64,000 nt of DNA from Nocardia acididurans (GCF_016741815.1 NZ_JAERRJ010000008.1:398697-462696); one strand, 5' to 3'. Counted from the stretch's first letter, positions 8,540-19,864 are shown. A program made the numbers and translations. The notes: generated by a model from the letters alone, not told the origin.

Positions 8540-9082
8540 CTAAGAATTGACGGTCGCGCGCCGCGACTTCACCACGTACAGACCGGCGACCACCGCGATC
8601 AACCCGGCCAGCAGGATCAGCGTGATGGTCGTCCAGGACAGACCCTCCGGCTGCTCGAGCCGATCCACGAAGATCTGCACCGCCTCGACCGTGTGATCGG
8701 GGTTGCGGTACTTCGCCGGATCCTCGGCCCACTCCAGCTTGGCGCGGGTGAACTGATCGCTCGCGGTGCCGATCCAGTCGTCGCTGAAGACCGCGACCGT
8801 GCCGCCCTCGACCTTGAACACCTCGTTGGCCACATCCCGCAGATTGGCCTCGATACCCGGATTGCCCTGGATCACCACGAGATTCAGGTCTATACCGTGC
8901 TCACGGGCATCGGCGACGATCGCTGCCAGCTTCTCCTGATCGCGGCCCTTGGGGGCGGCGACACCGTCGGAGGCGAGATCAGCGATGATTGCCTTCAGGT
9001 CGGTGTTCGGCGGTAGCTCTGCCGCCATGGGCGTGAATACCGAGGTGCGCGAGACGGTCACGCACGGAGAGTACGCGACCAC
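8540..9082 (-). CDS. Rv1476-like membrane protein
   Basis: This 180-residue protein has a soluble region (residues about 20-150) with an alternating strand/helix pattern (KLAAIVADAREHGIDLNLVV, GTVAVFSDDWIG), then one C-terminal transmembrane helix (ITLILLAGLIAVVAGLYVV) and a short basic tail. Its position between acn and ripA matches M. tuberculosis Rv1476, a conserved membrane protein of similar length; Rv1476 family members are present at this locus across mycolata. I used the GTG at 9082, which has GAGGTGA about 8 bases upstream; an ATG at 9028 is the alternative. The role is unknown, but conserved linkage to ripA suggests envelope work. Confidence 0.8.
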   Translation of the reverse strand: MVAYSPCVTVSRTSVFTPMAAELPPNTDLKAIIADLASDGVAAPKGRDQEKLAAIVADAREHGIDLNLVVIQGNPGIEANLRDVANEVFKVEGGTVAVFSDDWIGTASDQFTRAKLEWAEDPAKYRNPDHTVEAVQIFVDRLEQPEGLSWTTITLILLAGLIAVVAGLYVVKSRRATVNS

Positions 9083-9264
9083 TTGTCACATCACCTCACC
9101 ATGGCGCGCGGAACGCGCCGCCGATCGTGTAAACCACCCTCCCGATGCGCTCACAGGACAAGCGTACTGTTAGGGTTGGAAAACGGACGAGGCCCCGCGC
9201 TTCGACGAGTCATCGGCACAGCCCCGCCGGTGGCCATCCCATTCACAGACGAGTGGAGCTGAAC

Positions 9265-12057
<2,793 letters not shown>

Positions 12058-12107
12058 GAACTGCTGCACCGCTCGGTTGTGAAGGGCTGTTTCACCGCCG
12101 AGTAGTG

Positions 12108-12141
12108 GTGGCAGGCAATGGTTTTCGCCACTGCCTGCCAC
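12108..12141 (+). terminator. Stem-loop downstream of acn
   Basis: GTGGCAGGCA (12108-12117) pairs perfectly with TGCCTGCCAC (12132-12141), and a three-pair inner extension (TGG/CCA) caps a TTTTCG loop. It begins 50 bases after the acn stop. No T-run follows. It probably ends or attenuates acn transcription before the TetR gene. Confidence 0.55.
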
Positions 12142-12242
12142 GCGGTCCGCTCGGATCGCTTCGCTCGTCGCTCGTGCGGGATCTCCATACTGGTCGCAAG
12201 ATCGGTAAGGAGATCCCGCACAACACGTTTCGGAGGAGTCCA

Positions 12243-12809
12243 GTGCCCAAGGTCAGTGACGACCACCTCGCCGCCCGGCGCGGCCAGATTCTCGACGGCG
12301 CCCGGCGCTGCTTCGCCGAATTCGGCTACGAAGGTGCGACAGTGCGTCGTCTCGAGGAGGCGACCGGCCTGTCCCGCGGCGCGATCTTCCATCACTTCCG
12401 CGACAAGGACGCGCTGTTCCTTGCCCTCGCCCAGGAGGACGCCGGCCGGATGGCCGAGGTCGCGGCCACCCAGGGCCTGATCCAGGTGATGCGCGATATG
12501 CTCGCCCACCCCGAGGAATTCGACTGGCTCGGCACCCGCCTCGAGATCGCCCGCCGCCTGCGCAACGATCCCGAATTCCGCGCCAACTGGGAAGAGCGCT
12601 CCACCGAACTCACCGCCGCCACCGTGGCCCGCCTGGAACGCCGCAAGGCCGCGGGCGCGCTGCGCGACGACGTCCCCACCGAGGTCATCCTCGGCTACCT
12701 GGACCTCATCCTGGACGGCCTCATCGCCCGCATCGCCTCCGGCCACGCCAACGACAACCTCGAGGCCGTGCTCGATCTGGTGGAAGCCTCTGTGCGGCGC
12801 AAGAATTGA
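12243..12809 (+). CDS. TetR-family regulator, Rv1474c-like
   Basis: The 188-residue protein has a TetR HTH (ATVRRLEEATGLSRGAIFHHF, about residues 32-52) and lies directly downstream of acn on the same strand. This is the same arrangement as M. tuberculosis Rv1474c beside acn, and the length is almost identical. The GTG at 12243 has a strong GGAGGAG Shine-Dalgarno sequence. Members of this linkage group are known as regulators of aconitase (AcnR in corynebacteria represses acn), so this protein probably represses the upstream gene; I did not find a clear AcnR-like operator by eye. Confidence 0.88.
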   Translation: MPKVSDDHLAARRGQILDGARRCFAEFGYEGATVRRLEEATGLSRGAIFHHFRDKDALFLALAQEDAGRMAEVAATQGLIQVMRDMLAHPEEFDWLGTRLEIARRLRNDPEFRANWEERSTELTAATVARLERRKAAGALRDDVPTEVILGYLDLILDGLIARIASGHANDNLEAVLDLVEASVRRKN

Positions 12810-12999
12810 CGGGTCTCGCCGGTGTCGAATCCGGCGCGCAGAATCCCCTGCGCCGCAGCGTTTTCCGTCCGGTCGCGGCGCGTTCCGCCCGGTAGCGAGC
12901 CAGCGTGGACCCACGGACCTTCCCGCTCCCGCCGAGGCATTTGGCTCGAGCTGCGGGCAACCCCTGACTCGGGTCAGCGAAGCCGGAACGATTGCGGCC

Positions 13000-13827
13000 A
13001 TGACTCAGATCGCCCTCTCCCCCGATCAGGTGGTGGCCCTGCGCTACCGCGACCCGGAACCGACCGCGCCCGCGGAGTGGAATCCGGTGCTGCACGTCCT
13101 GCACGATCATCGGTCGGTGCGCCGCTACCTGCCCGATCCGATATCGGATGAGGTACTGCGCCTGCTGATCTCGGCCGCTCAATCCGCGCCGACCTCGTCG
13201 AATCTGCAGGTGTGGAGTGTGATCGCGGTGCGTGATCCCGAGCGCAAGGCGCGGCTGGCCACCCTGGCCGGCGATCAGGAGCACATCCGGCAGGCCCCGG
13301 TGCTGCTGGTGTGGACCGCCGATCTGGCCCGGCTGCGCGGCCTGGCCGCCGACCGCGGGGTTCCGCTCGACGGCGCGGACTATCTGGAATCGAGCTATGT
13401 GGCGTTCCTGGATGCCGCGCTGGCCGCGCAGAACGCGCTCGTAGCCGCCGAATCGCTGGGGCTGGGCACCGTGTACATCGGCGCGATCCGCAACAACCCC
13501 GAGCAGGTGGCCGCTGAATTGGCGCTGCCGCCGGGGGTTTTCGCGGTGGTCGGGCTGGTGGTGGGCACGCCGGATCCCGGTGAGGGCGCCCGCGTGAAAC
13601 CGCGTCTGCCGCAGGCCGCCGTGCTGCACGAGGAGGTCTACCGGGCCGATGCGCGGCACGCGCATATCGCGGAGTACGAATCCCGGATCGCGGCGTTCTA
13701 CGCCGAGCAGGATCTCGCGCATTCGTGGTCGGAGCGGGTGCTCACGCGGCTCGGATCGGCCGCGGCGCTCCATGGCCGGGATCGGTTGCGTGATCAGCTT
13801 CCCGCACAGGGGTTTCCGCTGCACTGA
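13000..13827 (+). CDS. Nitroreductase family NAD(P)H:FMN oxidoreductase
   Basis: The 275-residue protein belongs to the nitroreductase/NfsA-FRP group. Its features are an N-terminal RSVRRY(LP) FMN-binding arginine motif at about residues 43-50, a SAPTSSNLQVW segment for FMN phosphate, and the SLGLGTVYIGAIRNNP strand typical of oxygen-insensitive nitroreductases. It probably reduces nitro, quinone or flavin substrates using NADPH as a cytoplasmic dimer. It is the first gene of the segment lying between the two halves of the acn-ABC-F core. A CTGAC-TCGG-GTCAG dyad lies at 12964-12977, upstream of the ATG. Confidence 0.85.
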   Translation: MTQIALSPDQVVALRYRDPEPTAPAEWNPVLHVLHDHRSVRRYLPDPISDEVLRLLISAAQSAPTSSNLQVWSVIAVRDPERKARLATLAGDQEHIRQAPVLLVWTADLARLRGLAADRGVPLDGADYLESSYVAFLDAALAAQNALVAAESLGLGTVYIGAIRNNPEQVAAELALPPGVFAVVGLVVGTPDPGEGARVKPRLPQAAVLHEEVYRADARHAHIAEYESRIAAFYAEQDLAHSWSERVLTRLGSAAALHGRDRLRDQLPAQGFPLH

Positions 13828-13887
13828 GATTCGACCGGGCGTCCGGTTCTCAACCATGTTGTCGCACAACGACGTACCGTCGGATGT

Positions 13888-15504
13888 ATGGCCGGACTCG
13901 TGCTCGGACCGGTGCTGCGGCATGTGGACGCGACATCGGCAACCGTCTGGGTGGAAACCGACAGCGCGTGCGAAGTGGAGGTGCTGGACTCCCGGGCGCG
14001 CACCTTCCAGGTCGGTGACCTGCATTTCGCACTCGTGTGCGTCACCGGCCTGGAACCGGACTCGTCGGTCCCGTATCAGGTGCGGCTCGACGGCGTAACC
14101 GTCTGGCCCGAACCCGATTCGGCGTTCCCGCCCTGCCGGATCCGCACGGGGCAGGTGCGGCGCATCATCTTCGGATCCTGCCGGGCCGCCAAAGCCACGC
14201 CCGGCGTACTCGAGGCCGACAAGGTCGGACCGGACGCACTGGACGCCTACGCCGTGCGCATGGCCGAACTACCCGAACCCCGGTGGCCGGACGCCCTGCT
14301 GCTGCTCGGCGATCAGGTGTACGCCGACCAGCCCACCCCGCAGTTGCGAGAGTGGCTGGCGCAGCGGCGTTCCGGCGACGATCCCGAGGACGAGGTGGTG
14401 TCGTTCCGCGAATACGCCGAGCTGTACCACGAGTCCTGGTCGGATCCGGAGATCCGCTGGCTGATGTCGACGGTGCCGACCTCCATGATCTTCGACGACC
14501 ACGATGTGCGCGACGACTGGAACACCTCACGCGCCTGGCGGCAGCAGATGGAGCGGAAACCGTGGTGGCACCGGCGGATTCGCGCGGGGCTGGCCTCCTA
14601 CTGGGTGTATCAGCATCTCGGAAACCTGGATCCGCAGCAACTGCAGGACGATTCGCTCTACCAGCAGGTGCTGAAGGCGGATCGAGAGGTCGGGGACCTG
14701 CTCGAGGAGTTCGCCGCCGCGGCGGACCGGGAGGCCGACGGGCGCAAACCGTTCCGCTGGAGCTACCGCCGCGACTTCGGCCGAATCCGCCTGCTGGTCA
14801 TCGACACTCGCAATGGCCGGATACTCGACGGTCAGCGGCTCATGGTCGGCGCGGCGGAATTCGACTGGATCGAGGACAACGCGCAGGGCGACTACGACCA
14901 TCTGCTGATCGGCTCGTCTCTCCCCTGGCTCATGCCGATCGCCGTGAGCCATCTGCAATCGCTGAACGAACGCGCGGCGAGCCTGCCCGGATGGCGGGGG
15001 CGGCTCGGCGAAAAGCTCAGGCAGGCCGCCGATCTGGAGCACTGGCCGGCCTTCCGCGCCTCCTTCCACCGGCTGGCGGCGCTCATCGCCCGGGTGGCCC
15101 GCACACCCGGTGCGCCCGCCACCGTCTGTGTCCTCTCGGGCGACGTGCACCACAGCTACGCGGCCAGGGCGGTCTACGACACGGAGACGAAATCCGCTGT
15201 GCTGCAGCTCGTCTGCTCGCCCGTGCACAACGATCCGCCGAAGGCGTTCCGCCTGCTGTTCAAGCTGTCGTGGTCCACGCCGCTGGCCGCCGCGCTGCGA
15301 CGGCTGGCGACCCGGCGCGGCATCCCGCCCGACCCGGTGCGATGGCATCGGGTCAGCGGCCCGCACTTCGGCAATTCCATCGCGACCCTCGACATCGCGG
15401 GTCGCTCCTGCCGGTTCTCACTGGAGACAGCGCTTCCGGATGCGGGCCTGATCCACATCACCGAGATCGAGCTGACCGACCCGCAGGGCGTCGCGCGGGT
15501 CTAG
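13888..15504 (+). CDS. PhoD-like metallophosphoesterase
   Basis: The 538-residue protein is a PhoD-type phosphatase, with an N-terminal beta-rich (fibronectin III-like) domain at residues 1-90 and a metallophosphatase core. Metal-binding motifs are GSCR at about residue 95, GDQVYADQP, FDDHDVRDDW and GDVHHSY. There is no signal peptide or twin-arginine motif, unlike secreted Bacillus PhoD, so this one is probably cytoplasmic. PhoD enzymes are calcium/iron phosphodiesterases and monoesterases; the substrate here is unknown. A palindrome GTTGT-CGC-ACAAC lies at 13858-13870, 18 bases before the ATG. Confidence 0.85.
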   Translation: MAGLVLGPVLRHVDATSATVWVETDSACEVEVLDSRARTFQVGDLHFALVCVTGLEPDSSVPYQVRLDGVTVWPEPDSAFPPCRIRTGQVRRIIFGSCRAAKATPGVLEADKVGPDALDAYAVRMAELPEPRWPDALLLLGDQVYADQPTPQLREWLAQRRSGDDPEDEVVSFREYAELYHESWSDPEIRWLMSTVPTSMIFDDHDVRDDWNTSRAWRQQMERKPWWHRRIRAGLASYWVYQHLGNLDPQQLQDDSLYQQVLKADREVGDLLEEFAAAADREADGRKPFRWSYRRDFGRIRLLVIDTRNGRILDGQRLMVGAAEFDWIEDNAQGDYDHLLIGSSLPWLMPIAVSHLQSLNERAASLPGWRGRLGEKLRQAADLEHWPAFRASFHRLAALIARVARTPGAPATVCVLSGDVHHSYAARAVYDTETKSAVLQLVCSPVHNDPPKAFRLLFKLSWSTPLAAALRRLATRRGIPPDPVRWHRVSGPHFGNSIATLDIAGRSCRFSLETALPDAGLIHITEIELTDPQGVARV

Positions 15505-15512
15505 CTCGCCAG

Positions 15513-16028
15513 CTACCGAGAATTCTCGGCGGACTCCAGATCGGCGAGCAGCGCCCGGACCAGACGGTCGAGGTCACGTCGGTCCTGCGGCGACAGCACC
15601 GCCAGCAGCCGGGTTTCGTTCTCGACATGATCGGTCACCACGACATCGATCACCTCCAGGCCGCGATCGGTCAACCCCACCTTGATCGCGCGCCGATCCC
15701 CCGCATCCGCGAGCCGGCGCACCAGACCCGCCGACTCCAGCCGGTCCAGCCGGCCGGTCATACCCGCCCGCGAGAGCATGAGCGTATCGGCGAGCACCGA
15801 GGGGTTGAGCTCGTACGGCTCACCCGAACGTCGCAGTGCCGCAAGCACATCGAACTCACCACGCTGTAGGCCGTGTGCCGCGAACACCTCCTCGATGCGC
15901 TTGCCCGCCACGATCGAGAGCCTGCCCAGGCGGCCGATGATGGCCATGGCCTCGAGGTCGAGGTCCGGCCGCTCGCGCCGCCACTGCGCGGCGATGGTGT
16001 CCACCGCGTCCGAGTTCGTCTCACCCAT
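15513..16028 (-). CDS. MarR-family transcriptional regulator
   Basis: This winged-HTH regulator of about 171 residues has LNPSVLADTLMLSRAGMTGRLDRLESAGLVRR, a typical MarR recognition helix plus start of the wing, followed by DRRAIKVGLTDRG. The ATG at 16028 is the first one leaving the putative operator free. In-frame ATGs at 16037, 16052 and 16079 are possible and none has a strong Shine-Dalgarno sequence. It is divergent from a cupin gene and separated from it by a palindrome. Its likely role is repression of the cupin gene and of itself. Confidence 0.85.
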   Translation of the reverse strand: MGETNSDAVDTIAAQWRRERPDLDLEAMAIIGRLGRLSIVAGKRIEEVFAAHGLQRGEFDVLAALRRSGEPYELNPSVLADTLMLSRAGMTGRLDRLESAGLVRRLADAGDRRAIKVGLTDRGLEVIDVVVTDHVENETRLLAVLSPQDRRDLDRLVRALLADLESAENSR

Positions 16029-16053
16029 GGACAGCATCTTATTCGATGGCATA

Positions 16054-16071
16054 TAGTTCGGTAGCGAATTA
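16054..16071. promoter_or_regulatory. Putative MarR operator
   Basis: The sequence TAGTTCGGTAGCGAATTA has arms TAGTTCG and CGAATTA around GTAG, a dyad with one mismatch. It lies between the divergent MarR and cupin starts, in a locally AT-rich spot where both promoters must be. The size and symmetry fit MarR binding sites. Confidence 0.5.
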
Positions 16072-16099
16072 TCAAGCATCGAACAGTTCGGAGTCCGAT

Positions 16100-16597
16100 A
16101 TGAACACCGCTTCCCGCCCGGCCGTCATCCGCCAGCCGCACGAGGCCGAGACCCTCGGCAATGACGCGGTGACCGTCCGCCTGCTCATCGACTCCCAGGA
16201 GGCGGGCGGTGCGGCCAGCACGCTCGAGGTCACCATGCGGCAGGGCGCGGACGGCGCCGCCCCGCACTACCACACCCGCTCCGACGAGCTGTTCTATGTG
16301 GCCGAGGGCGAATTGCAGGTGCTGGCCGGGGATCGCATCGTCACCGTGAGTGCGGGCGGGTCGATCATCGTGCCGAAATTCATGCCGCACGCCTTCGGCG
16401 CTACGCCGGACAGCGGCGCGCGCATCATGATCGCGCTCATGCCCGGCGTCGAGCGGTTCGAGTACTTCCGCATCCTGGACCGAATCGGCCGGGGCGAGGC
16501 CACGCTCGCCGATCTCGCCGCGGCGCAGGAGGAGTTCGACAACCACTTCGTGGACGCGCCCGAGTGGTGGCGCGAGCGGACCGCGAACCGGCGCTGA
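16100..16597 (+). CDS. Cupin domain protein
   Basis: The 165-residue protein has one cupin barrel. Motif 1 is HYHTRSDELFYVAEGELQV (metal-binding His-His-Glu at about residues 55-63) and motif 2 is PKFMPHAF. Cupins of this type include dioxygenases and small-molecule sensors. The ATG at 16100 has GGAG 7 bases upstream. The divergent MarR gene with an intervening palindrome suggests inducible expression, perhaps in response to an aromatic or phenolic compound; the substrate is an inference only. Confidence 0.8.
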   Translation: MNTASRPAVIRQPHEAETLGNDAVTVRLLIDSQEAGGAASTLEVTMRQGADGAAPHYHTRSDELFYVAEGELQVLAGDRIVTVSAGGSIIVPKFMPHAFGATPDSGARIMIALMPGVERFEYFRILDRIGRGEATLADLAAAQEEFDNHFVDAPEWWRERTANRR

Positions 16598-16687
16598 ACC
16601 GCGCGGCCGCCTTCGCGACCTGGCCGACCCCGCCCCGCACCGCATATATTGTCTGGGACAGTTTGCGACGCGGCGAACGAGGACCTC

Positions 16688-17698
16688 ATGAGCAATCCAC
16701 CCACCAGCGGCAATTCCACCCTGACCATCGAATTGGGCGGATCCAGTGCGCTGACCAGAATTCTCTACGCCGTACTGCGGCCCACGGTCGCACCGGTCAT
16801 CGGCGCGCTCGCGACGGCCGCGCTACGGCTGCCGTATCGCTCGCGAAATGTGTTCGCGGTCAGCAGTTTCACCGACGCCCCGGCCGCAATCCTGCTGCCA
16901 CCGCGCGGCACCCGGCGAAAACTCGTGAAATTCAAGGACTTCCGTGCCGAGTGGGTGTGGCCCCGGACCGTCCCGAGTCCGCTCGACCGGCCGGATGCCG
17001 CGATCATCTACTTCCACGGCGGGGTCTACGCCGCCGGCGGACTCAACTCACATCGCCGCCTGGTCGCGAAAATCGCTCGGGCCAGCGGCATTCCGGTGTT
17101 CAACGTGCACTATCGGATGATGCCCGCCCCGCTCACCGACACCATCGAGGACGCGCTCACCGCCTATCGGCATCTACTTGACAGCGGCATCCCGGCCGAT
17201 CGCATCATCGTCTCCGGCGACTCGGCCGGCGGTGGGCTGTCGTTCCTGTTGGCGCTGCGCGTGCGCGACCTCGGCCTGCCCGTGCCGGGCGGGATATCGG
17301 TGATCGCGCCCTGGTCGAATATGGACAATACGGCCAAGGAGAAGCATCCCAACGCCGCCCTCGATCAAGCGCTGCCCGGACACCTGTGGCGGGCCTTCGT
17401 CGAGTGGGGTATCGCGGTGGACGGCATGGTCGATCCCGCGTGGTCGGCGGTGAATCACGATTTCGCCGGCCTGCCGCCGGTCCTGATCCAGGTGGGCTCG
17501 ACCGAGAGCCTGCGCCCGGATTCCGAGGAGCTCGCCCAGCGCTGCGCGGACGCGGGCATACCGTGCCGCTTGCAGTTGTGGGATCGGGCGCTGCACGTCT
17601 TCCAGGCGGGGTCGGATCTGCTACCCGACGCACGGGTGGCGATCCACGACATGGGCGCGTTCAACCGCTCGGTCCTGGAGTCGGCCGCCCGGCCGTGA
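16688..17698 (+). CDS. Alpha/beta hydrolase, hormone-sensitive-lipase-like esterase
   Basis: The 336-residue protein has the HSL-family oxyanion motif HGG (residues 110-112, in IYFHGGVY), the nucleophile motif GDSAGGG with Ser179, an acidic region STESLRPDSEEL, and a C-terminal His in LHVFQ. It hydrolyses short acyl esters in most characterised relatives. The ATG at 16688 follows GAGGA. A hydrophobic N-terminal segment (TRILYAVLRPTVAPVIGALATAALRL) could anchor it to the membrane. It is co-directional with the cupin gene 90 bases upstream and the thioesterase gene downstream. Confidence 0.87.
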   Translation: MSNPPTSGNSTLTIELGGSSALTRILYAVLRPTVAPVIGALATAALRLPYRSRNVFAVSSFTDAPAAILLPPRGTRRKLVKFKDFRAEWVWPRTVPSPLDRPDAAIIYFHGGVYAAGGLNSHRRLVAKIARASGIPVFNVHYRMMPAPLTDTIEDALTAYRHLLDSGIPADRIIVSGDSAGGGLSFLLALRVRDLGLPVPGGISVIAPWSNMDNTAKEKHPNAALDQALPGHLWRAFVEWGIAVDGMVDPAWSAVNHDFAGLPPVLIQVGSTESLRPDSEELAQRCADAGIPCRLQLWDRALHVFQAGSDLLPDARVAIHDMGAFNRSVLESAARP

Positions 17699-17839
17699 GG
17701 AGGTGCGGCCGACGCCGCGCCAACCTTGCGCAAAATGTGCACGGACAACTGCGGTGGCAATAGCCAAGCAATCGCCGATTGTGCCGGAGACCACGGGGAA
17801 TATCGGAATACCGGCCGGTAGGGGATCGTTGGCGGAGGC

Positions 17840-18256
17840 ATGGCATTCTCCGTCCCCGTCACCGTCCGCGGCTATGAGCTCGACATCAACGGCCACCTGA
17901 ACCAGGCCGTCTACCTGCAGTACGCCGAACATGCCCGCTGGGAGATGATGCGTGCGGCCGGCGTGCCGGGTGAGAAGATGATCGCCTCGGGCGTCGGCCC
18001 GGTGGTGCTGGAGAACAACATCAAGTATTTCCGCGAGTTGCATCTCGGTGACGAAGTCACGGTGAGCTGCGAATTCGAGTGGTCGGGCGGTAAGGCGTTC
18101 ACCATGCGCCAGGAGATCACCAAACTGGACGGGACCGTATCCGCGCAGGTGACAGTCATCGCGGGGGTGATGGACCTGCAGGCCCGCAAGCTCGTCGCCG
18201 ATCCGCGCGAGGCGTTCCTGGCGCTCGCCGAGTCGCCCGAGGTGTTCGGTCTGTAA
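17840..18256 (+). CDS. Acyl-CoA thioesterase (4HBT hotdog fold)
   Basis: The 138-residue hotdog-fold protein has the 4-hydroxybenzoyl-CoA thioesterase signature YELDINGHLNQAVYLQYAEHARWE, containing the Asp-Asn-His segment (DINGHLN). It should hydrolyse acyl-CoA thioesters in the cytoplasm as a tetramer or dimer. GGAGG precedes the ATG at 17840. The downstream hairpin at 18253-18269 overlaps the stop codon. Confidence 0.87.
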   Translation: MAFSVPVTVRGYELDINGHLNQAVYLQYAEHARWEMMRAAGVPGEKMIASGVGPVVLENNIKYFRELHLGDEVTVSCEFEWSGGKAFTMRQEITKLDGTVSAQVTVIAGVMDLQARKLVADPREAFLALAESPEVFGL

Positions 18257-18269
18257 CCGTTCCGGTAAC
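18253..18269 (+). terminator. Small hairpin overlapping thioesterase stop codon
   Basis: GTAACCG (18253-18259) pairs with CGGTAAC (18263-18269) around a three-base loop, and the TAA stop lies inside the left arm. No T-run follows. A stronger hairpin lies about 35 bases further on. Confidence 0.4.
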
Positions 18270-18301
18270 GGAGCGAAAAACTTTCGGCCGTAGCGTATTA
18301 C

Positions 18302-18330
18302 GCCGCCCCGGCAAGGTTTGCCGGGGCGGC
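18302..18330 (+). terminator. Strong GC-rich stem-loop before the graspetide-type locus
   Basis: A perfect 13-base-pair stem, GCCGCCCCGGCAA (18302-18314) with TTGCCGGGGCGGC (18318-18330), closes a three-base loop. It is followed by TGAAATCTTTCG. It separates the thioesterase gene from the RiPP precursor gene, whose ATG is 98 bases downstream, so it likely isolates the two-gene locus from upstream transcription. Confidence 0.75.
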
Positions 18331-18427
18331 TGAAATCTTTCGTTGCGAGCCGGACATGCTGTGTCGCGGGATATGATTCAGATCACGCTCGGCCCCGCAG
18401 CAAATCCCGAGCAGATCGGAGTTCAGC

Positions 18428-18889
18428 ATGACCGGCGCCCTCCGCCCACCCACATCCGCCACCGTAGGTTCCACCGCGCCACCGCTATCCGGCTATCTTG
18501 TGGCATCCACCGACCGGGATATCAGCGTGCGCGTTTCCGACGGCACCTGGACCTTCCGGCGCACCGATGTCCTCTCCCTCACCGATTGGGAATCTGCGGC
18601 AGCACAAGGAATCTGCGAGGAAAGACCCGTTCTGGTGCGGGTGCGCACCGGCACCGTCGCCGATTTCACCCAGCGCCGCCGGGTGGAACTCACCGAACGG
18701 CCCTTAACCCTCCCGCAGGACCACACGCCCGCCCGCGGTGACGAAGAACTGCAGCGGCTCACCGAATCCTGGGCGCGCACGCTGGAGATCACCACCCGCC
18801 CCGGCGTCGGCGGCTCCACCATGACCTGCTGCCAGACCCGCTCGCACAACGGTAGCGACGACGGCGCCGCCTGCGACAGCCTGGACTGA
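18428..18889 (+). CDS. Putative graspetide-type RiPP precursor (153 aa)
   Basis: This 153-residue protein has no recognisable enzyme motif. It sits 12 bases upstream of an MvdD-like ATP-grasp ligase gene. Residues about 20-95 look like a beta-rich leader (GYLVASTDRDISVRV, RPVLVRVRTGTVADF). The last 32 residues are different: they begin TTRPGVGGS and contain many hydroxy residues (Thr122, Thr123, Ser130, Thr131, Thr133, Thr137, Ser139, Ser143, Ser151), acidic residues Asp144, Asp145, Asp150 and Asp153, and Cys134, Cys135 and Cys149. Thr/Ser donors together with Asp/Glu acceptors are what graspetide ligases join by ester bonds. GGAG lies 8 bases before the ATG. It is unusually long for a graspetide precursor, and the assignment rests on context plus core composition. 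Confidence 0.6.
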   Translation: MTGALRPPTSATVGSTAPPLSGYLVASTDRDISVRVSDGTWTFRRTDVLSLTDWESAAAQGICEERPVLVRVRTGTVADFTQRRRVELTERPLTLPQDHTPARGDEELQRLTESWARTLEITTRPGVGGSTMTCCQTRSHNGSDDGAACDSLD

Positions 18890-18901
18890 CGGGTTTCACG
18901 G

Positions 18902-19864
18902 ATGGCCGCCCGGACAACGGGTTCGGTGCTCATCGTCACCGAGGCCGACGATCTCCACGGCGACGCACTCGCCGTCACGCTGCGGAAGCACCACGCGCTC
19001 AGCGCGATTCGACTCGACATGCGCGACTTTCCGCGCGAGAACGGCACTTTCCGTCTGGGGCGGGAGGGCACCAGCCGCAGCCTCTCCCATGTGCTCGGCC
19101 TCGACGACGTCACCGCCGTGTGGTGGCGCAGGCCGCAGCCCTGCGATGTACCGGGCAGTCTGCACGCCGAGGACGACGCCTACCGCCGCGCGGAATGCGA
19201 TGGCTTCCTCCAGGGTTTGCTGTGGTCCATGCCCGCACTGTGGGTGAACGACCCCGGCGCCGACCGCACCGCCAACCGAAAGATCGTGCAGCTGGAGACG
19301 GCCTACCGGGCCGGATTCGCCGTGCCGGAAACGCTCATCACCAATGATGTGGAGGAGGCGCACGCCTTCCTCGACGCCCGACATGGTCCGGTCGTCTACA
19401 AGCGCACGGGCACCGGCCGCGGCACGTTCACCGAGACGCGGGTGGTCACCGCGTCCGATCTCGACCGGCTGCCCACGATCCGCAACTCCCCCACCACGTT
19501 TCAGGACTACATCCACGCCGAATGCGATCTACGGGTGGTGTGGGTGGACGGGATCGAGTGGGTGGTGCGCATCGACTCGCAAGCCGGTGTGGGACGGGTG
19601 GATTCGCGCCTGGACACCTCGGTCCCGTTCACTGCGGACCGGCTGCCCGCCTCGGTCAGCAAGTCCTTGACCACGCTGATGGGCGCGCTCGGGCTGGCTT
19701 TCGGCGTCATCGATCTGCGGGTCGGCCTCGACGGCGAGTTCTGGTTCCTGGAGGTGAACCCGCAGGGGCAGTTCGCCTACCTCGAAATCAAAACCGGCCT
19801 GCCGATTTTCGAGAGCCTCGCCAACCTGCTGGTGCTCGGCGACGGAACCGTCACCACCCGCTGA
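18902..19864 (+). CDS. MvdD-like ATP-grasp peptide ligase (graspetide maturase)
   Basis: The 320-residue protein carries the diagnostic motifs of microviridin/graspetide ligases: WWRRP (residues 74-78, where the family has W-Y/W-RRP), the ATP-binding Lys167 in VVYKRTG, FQDYIHAECDLRVVWVDG (residues 200-217), DLRVG (271-275), and the magnesium site FLEVNPQGQFAYLE (282-295, Glu284 and Asn286). These enzymes activate Asp/Glu side-chain carboxylates of a precursor peptide by phosphorylation and form macrolactones or macrolactams. It follows the putative precursor by 12 bases with the same orientation. No acetyltransferase, methyltransferase, peptidase or transporter gene is adjacent, so the locus is minimal. 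It may bind the leader of the upstream peptide. Confidence 0.82.
   Translation: MAARTTGSVLIVTEADDLHGDALAVTLRKHHALSAIRLDMRDFPRENGTFRLGREGTSRSLSHVLGLDDVTAVWWRRPQPCDVPGSLHAEDDAYRRAECDGFLQGLLWSMPALWVNDPGADRTANRKIVQLETAYRAGFAVPETLITNDVEEAHAFLDARHGPVVYKRTGTGRGTFTETRVVTASDLDRLPTIRNSPTTFQDYIHAECDLRVVWVDGIEWVVRIDSQAGVGRVDSRLDTSVPFTADRLPASVSKSLTTLMGALGLAFGVIDLRVGLDGEFWFLEVNPQGQFAYLEIKTGLPIFESLANLLVLGDGTVTTR

Noticed and set aside
14037..15869. 610-codon plus-strand frame overlapping the PhoD-like and MarR genes
   Set aside because: Arg/Ala/Gly-rich shadow; the PhoD-like frame contains the metal-binding motifs.
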